A stretch of DNA of 64,000 nt from NCBI GenBank assembly GCA_041576815.1, contig JBFGKE010000012.1, positions 20,635-84,634 on the forward strand, written 5' to 3'. Shown piece by piece: positions 45,846 through 56,541 of this stretch. The notes beneath the pieces are model-generated. The model saw only the letters and a list, made by a program, of their open reading frames with translations, did no database searches and was not told where the DNA came from. This stretch comes from SG8-38 sp041576815. GTDB lineage: Bacteria; Myxococcota_A; Polyangia; Polyangiales; Houyiibacteriaceae. A program made the translations under genes and the position numbers. Numbering within the stretch: position 1 is the stretch's first letter; the number at the start of each line of letters is the position of its first letter.

Positions 45846-47231
45846 ATGAGAGTCGCTTCCCAACAAGTCCCGATACGTGATTTTCTGAGCGGTCGGTCGC
45901 CCCTGACGAACCTTCAACGGGCCGTCGAGAGCGCCCTCGGTCCAGAGACGACGCCGGTGCGGCTCGGTGTCACGGGCAAACTCGGCGATGAGCATCTCTG
46001 TGAAGTCGAAGCCGTCTACCCTCGCGTCCGCATGGCCAATGGGACGGAGCCCTCGATCTTCGACTACCGGCCGCGGCGGATCGTCCGCAACGATGCGTTC
46101 AACGTGGTGATGTTGATCCCAACTGGCATCGACTGCGCGATCGGCGGCCACGCAGGGGATGCGACCCCGGCCGCTAGGCTGTTGGCCTCCGTGTGCGATC
46201 AGTTGATCGTCCATCCCAACGTCGTCAACGCCTCGGACGTCAACGAGAAGACCGAAAACATGCTCTACGCGGAGGGCAGTCTGCTCTGCCGACTGATGAT
46301 GGGAACCGTGGGCCTCCGCAAGGTCCGACAGAACCGCGTCATCTTGGTGACCGAGAACAGGAAGGACGCTCCCAACGTCGTCGACCAAACGATCAACTGT
46401 GCGGAAGGTGCGAGGGCCACGCTCGGCATGGACATCAGCGAGGTGGTCGTGCTCGACAGGGAGCTATTCATGCAGACCGGCGTGTCGGAGTCGGGCCGCA
46501 TCACGGGCCGCGTCGAACGCTTCGAGAGTCTGCTCGAGCTCCTCGCCGACAGGCGCGACAGCTACGACGCCGTAGCCTTGGCGACCCGGATTACGCCGCA
46601 TATCGACACGGTCGCGCTACACCGACTTTACTTCGGCGAGGGCGGTCCAAACCCATGGGGCGGCGTCGAAGCGATCCTCACGCACATGGTGTCGACTGTG
46701 CTCGACGTCCCCTCGGCCCATGCACCTACGATGAGCAGTGAAGCGCTGCGCACCGAGCGCTGGGGTGTGGTCGATCCGCGCAAGGCCATGGAGACTATCT
46801 CGACGACGTACCTGTTCTGCCTACTGAAAGGCCTCCACCGCGCGCCGCGAATCGTCGCCAACCCGACCGGTGCCTACGACCCGTCGGTTGTTACAGTCGA
46901 GGACGTTTCGTGCATGGTCATCCCGGACGGTTGCGTCGGCTTACCCACGCTCGCGGCCATCGAACAGGGTGTGCCGGTCATTGCGGTGCGCAGCAATACG
47001 AATCTGATGCGCAGCGACTTGCGCGCACTGCCGTTCAAGCCGGGACAACTCCACTATGCCGCGAACTACCACGAGGCCGCGGGGATCATGGCCGGCATGA
47101 GAGCGGGCGTCGCCCCGGCCGCTGTGGCCCGCCCGATGCAGCCGCTGCGGATCAGCCGAGTCAGCACGCAATCCGAGGCGGTTGCCGGGACGGTCGAAGC
47201 GGACACCCCAGCAGAGCTCGGAGATCCGTGA
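45846..47231 (+). CDS. DUF3326-family protein
   Basis: 461 residues. The hallmark is VVMLIPTGIDCAIGGHAGDATPAARLLASVCDQLIVHPNVVNASDVNEKTENMLYAEGS (about residues 86-144), the conserved core of DUF3326, best known from cyanobacteria. A second conserved block is DGCVGLPTLAAIEQGVPVIAVRSNTN. The fold looks like an alpha/beta Rossmann-type enzyme with conserved Asp/Asn/Glu and Gly. No function is established. It is coupled (GTGA overlap) to a PLP-dependent decarboxylase, which suggests a shared amino-acid or amine pathway. Confidence refers to the family, not the role. Confidence 0.8.
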   Translation: MRVASQQVPIRDFLSGRSPLTNLQRAVESALGPETTPVRLGVTGKLGDEHLCEVEAVYPRVRMANGTEPSIFDYRPRRIVRNDAFNVVMLIPTGIDCAIGGHAGDATPAARLLASVCDQLIVHPNVVNASDVNEKTENMLYAEGSLLCRLMMGTVGLRKVRQNRVILVTENRKDAPNVVDQTINCAEGARATLGMDISEVVVLDRELFMQTGVSESGRITGRVERFESLLELLADRRDSYDAVALATRITPHIDTVALHRLYFGEGGPNPWGGVEAILTHMVSTVLDVPSAHAPTMSSEALRTERWGVVDPRKAMETISTTYLFCLLKGLHRAPRIVANPTGAYDPSVVTVEDVSCMVIPDGCVGLPTLAAIEQGVPVIAVRSNTNLMRSDLRALPFKPGQLHYAANYHEAAGIMAGMRAGVAPAAVARPMQPLRISRVSTQSEAVAGTVEADTPAELGDP

Positions 47232-48718
47232 CCGCCGAGTTGCGGAGGCCAGCCGACCAAGACCGCGCGCCGCTGTTCGACACGCTGCAGCGATATGCGC
47301 GGGGTGGCATCTATCCACTGCACACACCAGGCCACAAGAATGGCCGGTTCGCGGACTCGGATTTCACCGCCCTGGTCGGGCCGCGCGGCCTTGCGCTCGA
47401 CCTGCCGAGCATGCTGGCCACCGACAATACCTTCCATCCGGCAGGCTGCGTCCGTGACGCGCAGGCCCTCGCCGCCGAGCTCGTCGGGGCTCGAGAATCG
47501 TTTTTCCTCGCCGCCGGCTCGACGCTCGGTGTGGCCACGGCCTTGTTGGCATGTGTTCCGCCGGGGTTGCCCGTCGCCCTTCCGCGAAACGTCCATCGCT
47601 CGGTCGTGGCTGGACTGGTGCTGTCCGGGGCGCGACCGCGGTTCTTGAACCATGACGTGCTTCCGGAGTGTGGAGCGCTGGGTGCACCGCTGGAGGAGCT
47701 GGCGCGAGCGCTCGACGCTCGACCGCAGGTGGCGGCGGTGCTGCTGACGCGCCCGAGCTATTATGGTCTTGCGCAAGACTTGTCAGAGCACGTGGCACTC
47801 TGTCGATCGCGGGGTGTGCCGCTCATCGTCGACGAAGCCCACGGCGCGCATTTTCATTTCTTGCCCGCTGGATCGCCCGAGCCTGCACTCGCGGCGGGCG
47901 CCGACGTCGTCATCCAGAGTTGGCACAAGACGGTCGGGTCGCTGGTTGGCTCGGCGATGCTGCACGTCGGCCGCAACTCGCCCGTCGCGCCACCGCAGGT
48001 ACGCGACGCGCTCAACCTGCTCCAGACGACCAGCCCCAGCTACCTGCTGATGGCATCGCTCGATCTGGTCCGCCGACGTATGGCCCGCGACGGGACGCGG
48101 TTGTTCGCGGAAGCTGTCGACCAAGCCCGGCGCTTGGAGCAGGAGATCGAGCGCCTGCCCGGTTTGCAGGTGCTCCAGCCCGGGAACGATTCGCGGATGG
48201 CCGGTCACTCGCGGGATCCGCTTCGGCTGGTCGTCGATGTCGGCGGGACCGGTTGGACTGGGTACGACGTCGAGCTGCACCTCAGGAACGACTTTCGAGT
48301 CGAAGACGAAATGTCCGACTCGTCGAATGTCGTCTTCATTCTGAGCCCGGAAGACGATCCGGCGGCGCTTCGCCAGCTCGTTTCGGGGCTGAAATCCGTG
48401 AGCGACCAGCCGAGGCCGGCCACTGTTCGACCATCTGATGAAGAGCTGATCCGCTTGATGCAACCGTCGATACCGCCTCTCGCGCGGCTGCCGCGGGACG
48501 CAGCGCTGGGGCCCAAGCAGCGCATCGCCCTGGCCGTGGCGGCTGGTGAGGTCTGTGCTGAGATGGTGACGTTTTATCCGACGGGAGTCCCATTGTTGAT
48601 CCCCGGCGAAGTCATCACGGAAGAAGCCATTCAGGCCTGTCAGCAACTGCTTGCTGCGGGGGCCCATCCTTACGCCAGCGATACCTCACTCGCCACGGTT
48701 CGTGTCGTGAAGAAGTGA
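47228..48718 (+). CDS. Orn/Lys/Arg-type PLP-dependent decarboxylase
   Basis: 496 residues from GTG 47228. The opening YARGGIYPLHTPGHKNGRFADSDFTAL is the hallmark of fold-type I Orn/Lys/Arg decarboxylases. The AAGSTLGVATALLA and PLIVDEAHGAHFHF blocks and SWHKTVGS with PLP-binding Lys234 follow. The C-terminal domain carries PTGVPLLIPGEVI. It would decarboxylate ornithine, lysine or arginine to a diamine or agmatine; which one cannot be told. The stop/start overlap with the DUF3326 gene predicts coupled translation. Confidence 0.88.
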   Translation: MTAELRRPADQDRAPLFDTLQRYARGGIYPLHTPGHKNGRFADSDFTALVGPRGLALDLPSMLATDNTFHPAGCVRDAQALAAELVGARESFFLAAGSTLGVATALLACVPPGLPVALPRNVHRSVVAGLVLSGARPRFLNHDVLPECGALGAPLEELARALDARPQVAAVLLTRPSYYGLAQDLSEHVALCRSRGVPLIVDEAHGAHFHFLPAGSPEPALAAGADVVIQSWHKTVGSLVGSAMLHVGRNSPVAPPQVRDALNLLQTTSPSYLLMASLDLVRRRMARDGTRLFAEAVDQARRLEQEIERLPGLQVLQPGNDSRMAGHSRDPLRLVVDVGGTGWTGYDVELHLRNDFRVEDEMSDSSNVVFILSPEDDPAALRQLVSGLKSVSDQPRPATVRPSDEELIRLMQPSIPPLARLPRDAALGPKQRIALAVAAGEVCAEMVTFYPTGVPLLIPGEVITEEAIQACQQLLAAGAHPYASDTSLATVRVVKK

Positions 48719-48735
48719 CCTCCTGATGCCCGTCG

Positions 48736-49488
48736 TCAGCTTTGCTTTGGAAACGCTGTGAAGGTCTTCACTTTATCGAAGAGCACGGGAATCTCTTTGT
48801 CCTTGTCTAGGGTCTCCATCTGATCCGGGCTCCGAAAGTCGGAAGGCAACACATCGAGGGGATCGACGTCGGGGGCGAGAACCCCGAGGTCCTGTAGGAC
48901 GAGCGCGGTGTGTTGGCTGCAGAAGAGCTTTTCCGACGAGTGGACTCGCGCGTACAGGCCGCGCCAGGGGCGTAAACGCTCGTAGAGCGCGCCCAACAGG
49001 TACAGGGGATTCCACTCGAATTTTCGATCGAGATAGTGCTCTACGGTGCGCTCGAGCTCTTCAGGATCGATGTTGGGCCGCACTTCGTCGTGCATTCGCA
49101 TCCAGGCCAACTCCGTTATCTCTGAACAGTCGTAGTTGGGCACGACGGCATCCAAATCGCGAAGCTGTACCCCTTGGAACTTCCTGCCGTTCGCGGTCGT
49201 CACGTGATTTTCTTTGGGATCGGTACATTCAAACGCATAGAGCTTGGTGTCATCGTAGAAACGGCTCGTCTTCGGAAAATCGGAGCCGCGGACGACGAGC
49301 GCAGCATGTGTGAAGCGCGCACCGTTCGCGCCTAGCGCTCGTCGTTCGAACCGAATCATGCCGCGCGAAACCCAATCCCATCCGCGGAACTGGATCATGT
49401 CGAGCGTCTTGAGCTGGCTGCGAATCTCGCTCCACGCCACTCCAGGCTTTTCGAGGGTATCGGGATCTGCGCGTCTAGGTGCTCTCAT
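48736..49488 (-). CDS. Permuted papain-fold (NlpC/P60-YiiX-like) protein
   Basis: 250 residues. GDMIQFRG-like opening (TLDMIQFRGWDWVSRGMIRFERR), then a His in RFTHAALVVRG and a later Cys in KLFCSQHTALVLQDLG. His before Cys matches circularly permuted papain-like enzymes such as YiiX/YebB or LRAT-like proteins. Members act as peptidases, amidases or acyltransferases; the activity here is unknown. ATG 49488 has no good ribosome-binding site. It is divergent from the FAAL fusion gene, 210 nt away. Confidence 0.65.
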   Translation of the reverse strand: MRAPRRADPDTLEKPGVAWSEIRSQLKTLDMIQFRGWDWVSRGMIRFERRALGANGARFTHAALVVRGSDFPKTSRFYDDTKLYAFECTDPKENHVTTANGRKFQGVQLRDLDAVVPNYDCSEITELAWMRMHDEVRPNIDPEELERTVEHYLDRKFEWNPLYLLGALYERLRPWRGLYARVHSSEKLFCSQHTALVLQDLGVLAPDVDPLDVLPSDFRSPDQMETLDKDKEIPVLFDKVKTFTAFPKQS

Positions 49489-49594
49489 GATGAGAATCTG
49501 GCTTCATCTGTGACCCTGCGCCATACGCAAATTGTTTCCCGGCAGTCCGGGTCGAAAAAGTAGGCAGGTATCTGGAATGATTGGGGTTTAGGGA

Positions 49595-49675
49595 CGGGCG
49601 GTCCACGAGCTGGGTCGGCCCGCTCTTGATGTCGCTCGGGTTCTTGGTCATGACCAGCGAGCCCGTCGGGAGCAT
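49595..49675 (-). pseudogene. Possible truncated coding remnant
   Basis: From ATG 49675 (preceded by AAGGAG two bases before it), the first 27 codons have only G or C in third position (LPTGSLVMTKNPSDIKSGP…), a strong coding signature for this genome. The bias then disappears while the frame continues to TAG at 49475. This may be the start of a lost gene, or a leader peptide. No family is recognised. Confidence 0.3.
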
Positions 49676-49698
49676 GACTCCTTGACGCAGGAGAGACA

Positions 49699-52563
<2,865 letters not shown>

Positions 52564-52604
52564 GGATGGTGCTGCCCGCGGTTGTTGCTGCGTGGGTGAC
52601 GGTA

Positions 52605-53567
52605 TCAAATCGTCGGCAGTGAAGTCTTCGGGGTCGCGACTTGGCCTCGCTGCGGGCGCCATTCGTCGAGGCTCGAAGCACGGCGAACACACGCGATGGT
52701 GCAGCTCGGCTCGCAGCCCTTGGGCCGGTCGTACTCTCGTTTGAGATCTTTGCGCGTGTAGCGAAGCAACGGAATACCGGGCTCGGAGCGCCGCTGGCTG
52801 CAATAGGCCACCTTTCCGTGCTCGTCCACGTAGAGGTAGCGCGCGCCCGCCCTACACCGCCACGGCGCGACGCCTCCTCGCAGCATCTTCTGCTCCCAAC
52901 CCTCCCCGAACTGGTGAACGAAGCTCTTGTTGCAGAGCGCTCGCATCTCCTCGTAGAACTCGGGCAGAATGTCGCCGATGAGCCCCGGGTCGATTTGGCC
53001 TTGCTCGTCGTGCAAGAGGCCGACGGTCATGTAGAAACCCAGAGCGCGAATCTCTTCGATGAGCTCGCGAGTTTGCTCCGGAGGAGAAGAGCCGAGGACC
53101 GCGTTGACGTTGAGCTTGAACTTCGCGTGCTCGCGCAGAAGCATCAGACGTTTCCGGATCTTCGACCATGATTTCTGCGAGGTTTCGTTTGGTTCGATGT
53201 TGTCGACCGAAACCTGTAGCAGCGAGAGCCCCGCATCGTTCATGCGATCGATCCAGCGTTTGGTGATCGGGTACGCATTGGAGATCGCGGTCACCACCAT
53301 CCCGTGAGAAGAAGCCCGGGCGACGACCTTGTCCAGGTCAGGATGCATGAAGGGCTCGCCCCCCGTGACGGTGAGGACCAGGCAGCCGAGCTCGGCCAGA
53401 TGGTCAATTCGCGCGAAAAGCTCTTCGAGCGGAACCGGCGGCGAGAAGTCGTCGTACTCGTTGCAGTAGCCGCAGGTGAGGTTGCACCTGCGGATGACGA
53501 CCAGCTGAGCAAGCAGTGGCGACTCGGGTCGCAGCACGGCGCTGAACGCACGTCTCGCGGTCTTCAT
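52605..53567 (-). CDS. Radical SAM protein with SPASM/twitch-like C-terminus, paralogue A
   Basis: 320 residues from ATG 53567. Cluster motif CNLTCGYC (C28, C32, C35) followed by NEYDD, a GGEP motif at the second strand (LTVTGGEPFMHPD) and a barrel. The C-terminus has Cys in CRAGARYLYVDEHGKVAYCSQ and CEPSCTIAC, a SPASM/twitch-like auxiliary site. The gene on the other strand at 55493 is a paralogue with the same CNxxCxYCNEYD and PK-C-x3-C-x3-C pattern. The substrate is unknown. It lies between the FAAL fusion and the CDP-alcohol operon and is divergent from the latter. Confidence 0.85.
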   Translation of the reverse strand: MKTARRAFSAVLRPESPLLAQLVVIRRCNLTCGYCNEYDDFSPPVPLEELFARIDHLAELGCLVLTVTGGEPFMHPDLDKVVARASSHGMVVTAISNAYPITKRWIDRMNDAGLSLLQVSVDNIEPNETSQKSWSKIRKRLMLLREHAKFKLNVNAVLGSSPPEQTRELIEEIRALGFYMTVGLLHDEQGQIDPGLIGDILPEFYEEMRALCNKSFVHQFGEGWEQKMLRGGVAPWRCRAGARYLYVDEHGKVAYCSQRRSEPGIPLLRYTRKDLKREYDRPKGCEPSCTIACVRRASSLDEWRPQRGQVATPKTSLPTI

Positions 53568-53656
53568 CGGGTGGGGGGCAAGCAAACGCAAATCTTTCGC
53601 TAGGGGCGAATAGCCTTAGGTAAGGTGCCTCTCGATGCCGTCAAGCTCGATTCGTG

Positions 53657-53698
53657 ACCGAAAAATAACATTCAATTGAAATCATCTTGTAATTCGCG
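53657..53698. promoter_or_regulatory. AT-rich promoter region with palindrome TTCAATTGAA
   Basis: The 157-nt gap between the divergent radical SAM and CDP-alcohol genes holds an AT-rich block at 53657-53698 that contains the perfect 10-bp palindrome at 53671-53680. It is the only clearly AT-rich stretch for several kb. No unambiguous -35/-10 pair was found, so the promoter is inferred from composition and position. Confidence 0.4.
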
Positions 53699-53724
53699 CA
53701 TGACTCCCGCGTAGGAGCATTCAG

Positions 53725-54663
53725 ATGCCGGCGCTGCCGCCTCTCAGAAGCGTATTGAAGTCGAATGACGTCGAGGACCCGGTGAATCGGTGGGTCCACC
53801 GAACTCTTGCATATCTCTTCGTTAAGTCGATCTTCCGGACTGGCATCACGCCGAACATGATTACCCTATCGACGGTCCTATTCGGCCTCGTCTCGGGGTG
53901 CGCCATGATCTGGGGGACGCCAGCCGCCATGTGGGTCGCGGGCCTCAGCCTTTGGACCGCTGCAATTCTCGACGGAGCGGACGGCATCCTCGCGCGGGCC
54001 AAGAACCTTCAATCCGAGTTCGGACGGGCTCTGGACGGCTCCGCCGACGCGCTGGTTGCGGTCTTCACGGTGTTCCCGGCCTTCTTCCACATCTGGGTCA
54101 AGCACCACGACTCGTACCACCTCTTACTGATGGTCCCGGCGCTCCTCCTCACCATCGTGCACCTGGCAGTCTACGACTTTTACAAAGAGTCGTATCTTCG
54201 AGCGACACGGCAGGGGCAAGGAGGCGAGGGGCGCGACGTCGACCAGATCGCGCCAAGCGTCGACGCAGCCCGTGAGCAAGGGCGGGTCGTCCAGATGGCC
54301 ATGCACTTCGCCCTGGTTCCCCATCTTCGCCGCCAGAAGGCATTCATCCAGGTGCTCAATCCCGCCGCCTGGAGCCTGAGCCAGCGGCTCGAGGAAGACG
54401 GTCATGCGGCGCAAGTTTACAAACAGGAAAATTTGGGACCCATGCGCCTCTGGGCGCTCGTGTCGTTGGCGCCCCACAGCTATTTGATGGCGATTTGCGC
54501 GATGTTCGATCGTCTCGAAGTCTACCTTTTCATCCGTGTCTTCGTGATGAACGGGATTTTCTTGGTCGCGATGGTCTGGCAGCGCTTCGCGACGAAGAGA
54601 ACTCTCGAGCGGCTGGGCGGATCGAAAGCAGCCGAGCTTCGGTGGTCGGGTGTAAAGGAGTAA
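53725..54663 (+). CDS. CDP-alcohol phosphotransferase, type A
   Basis: 312 residues from ATG 53725 (TAGGAGC 8 nt upstream). The catalytic motif DGADGILAR…G…D…D is complete: D83, D86, G87, A90, R91, G100, D104, D108, in the second membrane helix. There are six to seven membrane segments, and ITPNMITL marks the usual start of the helical core. It transfers a phosphoalcohol from a CDP-alcohol to an acceptor at the membrane. Neighbours (IPCT-like, second CDP-alcohol enzyme, Ino1) suggest CDP-inositol or a lipid acceptor. It is the first gene of a plus operon; the next gene starts 6 nt downstream. Confidence 0.9.
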   Translation: MPALPPLRSVLKSNDVEDPVNRWVHRTLAYLFVKSIFRTGITPNMITLSTVLFGLVSGCAMIWGTPAAMWVAGLSLWTAAILDGADGILARAKNLQSEFGRALDGSADALVAVFTVFPAFFHIWVKHHDSYHLLLMVPALLLTIVHLAVYDFYKESYLRATRQGQGGEGRDVDQIAPSVDAAREQGRVVQMAMHFALVPHLRRQKAFIQVLNPAAWSLSQRLEEDGHAAQVYKQENLGPMRLWALVSLAPHSYLMAICAMFDRLEVYLFIRVFVMNGIFLVAMVWQRFATKRTLERLGGSKAAELRWSGVKE

Positions 54664-54669
54664 GCGGAA

Positions 54670-55488
54670 GTGCCTTCCAAACCAACCTCTGCAAAGCGCT
54701 CCCGCGCGGTCATTCTGGCCGCAGGCCTCGGCAGCCGCCTCGCAAACGGTGAAACCATCCCCAAGCCGCTGCGTGAGGTTCTGGGAGTGCCCCTGCTCGT
54801 TCGGATCATCCGGGCTCTCGAACAGGGCGGAGTCCGGGAGATCGGAATCGTCATTGGTCACCTCGGCGACGCGCTCGTAGAGGGCCTGTCACACCATGAC
54901 TTCGAGGCTGAGCTTCGCTTCTTCGAAAACGACGAATACGAAAAGCCCAACGGAACCTCCTTGCTGAAGGCACGGGACTTCGTCGTCGGGCCAACCCTGC
55001 TCCTGATGAGCGATCATTTGTGGTCACCATCGCTCTTGGACGCCGTCGCCTCCTATCCGATTGGGGAGGGGGAATCCGTGCTCGGAGTCGACTACCGCAT
55101 CGAGAGCTGCTTCGACTTGGACGACGCGACGAAGGTCCACGTCGAGGGCGATCGGATCGCGCAGATTGCCAAAGAGCTTCCGGACTACAACGCGCTCGAC
55201 ACAGGTGTTTTTCTGATCACGCCCGCTTTAATCGAAGCGCTCGAAGCCGTGAATGGCTCTCGGGGCTGCTCGCTTTCACAAGGGGTCGCCGCGCTGGCCG
55301 CGCAGGGCCTCATGAAGGCCGCGGATGTCGGCGATGCCACCTGGATCGACGTCGATACGCCGGAAGCCCACGCCGAGGCGGAGCGTCTCATCGTCGAGCT
55401 CGGCGATAGCTTGGACGGAGAGCGAGACGAGCTGGCCGTGAAATACGGACGGACCGACCCGCTGTCCCCGTCCACGACCGGATTGTGA
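54670..55488 (+). CDS. CTP:inositol-1-phosphate cytidylyltransferase-like nucleotidyltransferase
   Basis: 272 residues from GTG 54670; the ribosome-binding site AAGGAG overlaps the end of the preceding gene. N-terminal AVILAAGLGSRLA and PKPL at 31-34 are the NTP-binding loop of sugar-nucleotidyltransferases. The blocks KPNGTSLLKA (92-101), MSDH (113-116) and DDATKVHVEGDRI…ALDTGVF (151-181) are characteristic of IPCT, which makes CDP-inositol from CTP and inositol-1-phosphate. In hyperthermophiles IPCT is often fused to a DIPP synthase; here both are separate genes of one operon. The assignment rests on motif memory, not on a search. Confidence 0.82.
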   Translation: MPSKPTSAKRSRAVILAAGLGSRLANGETIPKPLREVLGVPLLVRIIRALEQGGVREIGIVIGHLGDALVEGLSHHDFEAELRFFENDEYEKPNGTSLLKARDFVVGPTLLLMSDHLWSPSLLDAVASYPIGEGESVLGVDYRIESCFDLDDATKVHVEGDRIAQIAKELPDYNALDTGVFLITPALIEALEAVNGSRGCSLSQGVAALAAQGLMKAADVGDATWIDVDTPEAHAEAERLIVELGDSLDGERDELAVKYGRTDPLSPSTTGL

Positions 55489-55492
55489 AATC

Positions 55493-56512
55493 ATGAGCTT
55501 AATTCACGAGGCCCCGCGGCTGTACGACACGAAGCCTTGGACGGCGCACCTGTATCTCACCGACCAGTGCAATCTCGACTGTCACTACTGCAACGAGTAC
55601 GACAACTCGGTTCCACATCCCGAGACCGCAGATCTGAAACGATACTTGGATAAAATTCGGGAGCTCGGTTGCCTTCGGATTGGCTTTCAAGGAGGCGAGC
55701 CGCTGATGCATCCAGACGTCGTGGAGCTCGTCCGATACGCCAAGGAGCTCGGCTTTCTGAAGGTCAGCATGTCGACGAATGCGTTCTTGCTGACGAAACG
55801 CATGCTCGCCGAGTTGGCGGACGCCGGGCTCGACAGCCTGCAGATCTCGGTCGATCGGATGACCCCGGCCGAAGCCACGCGCAAATCCCTCAAGACGGTT
55901 GGGCACAAGCTCCGTTGGTTCGAGGATTCGCCGATCAAGCTCGTCGTCGCTGGGGTCTTGTTCCACGATAGCCTCGACGAAGCGGCCAAGGTGATCGACG
56001 AGTGCCTGAAGCAAGGCGTTCGAGTGCACTGCCGCGTAATCCACGACGACCTCGTAAACGACCGCAAGCTTCGGCTCTATCCGGCGATCGACGGCATGCA
56101 GCGGATGCTCGACTACCAAGAAGATCTCAAGCGCAAAGGCGAAGCGATTCACACGAGCTGGCGGCTCCTTCAATACCAACGGGCGATGCTCGCGGGTGAG
56201 CCGCAGGAGTGGTCGTGCGTAGCCGGATACAAGTATTTCTTCGTGTCGGCTCGGGGGCAGTTCTGGTTGTGCAGCCAGGTTCGCACCGACAAACACATTC
56301 TCGATATCACGCCCGAAGACTTGATCTCCTATGACCATCCCAAAGACTGCCAAACGGGTTGCGGCGTGTACTGCACGGTCGACATGTCGCTCGCCGTCAA
56401 CGACCCGATCGGCTACGTCGCCGGTGAGGCCAAAGGGATCGTACGGAATGGTCTCTTTTCGCTTCGTCGCAAGGCGGTCCGGCTGACCGAAGGCACGGCG
56501 GTCCGAGGTTGA
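55493..56512 (+). CDS. Radical SAM protein with SPASM/twitch-like C-terminus, paralogue B
   Basis: 339 residues. CNLDCHYC (C26, C30, C33) followed by NEYDN, then GFQGGEPLMHPDV and a TIM-barrel-like core. The C-terminal Cys pattern CVAGYKYFFVSARGQFWLCSQ … CQTGCGVYC mirrors paralogue A. The gene lies inside the inositol operon, 4 nt after the IPCT-like gene and without a clear ribosome-binding site, so it is probably translated by coupling. The reaction is unknown; modification of the lipid or the inositol head group is possible inference. Confidence 0.87.
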   Translation: MSLIHEAPRLYDTKPWTAHLYLTDQCNLDCHYCNEYDNSVPHPETADLKRYLDKIRELGCLRIGFQGGEPLMHPDVVELVRYAKELGFLKVSMSTNAFLLTKRMLAELADAGLDSLQISVDRMTPAEATRKSLKTVGHKLRWFEDSPIKLVVAGVLFHDSLDEAAKVIDECLKQGVRVHCRVIHDDLVNDRKLRLYPAIDGMQRMLDYQEDLKRKGEAIHTSWRLLQYQRAMLAGEPQEWSCVAGYKYFFVSARGQFWLCSQVRTDKHILDITPEDLISYDHPKDCQTGCGVYCTVDMSLAVNDPIGYVAGEAKGIVRNGLFSLRRKAVRLTEGTAVRG

Positions 56513-56541
56513 GCCACGCTAGCTCGTGAGGAGGTCGCACG

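Noticed and set aside
52605..56512. Radical SAM genes as hopanoid enzyme HpnH
   Set aside because: The cysteine-motif context (CNEYD) and the SPASM-like C-terminus differ from what I recall for HpnH; no squalene-hopene cyclase is present.
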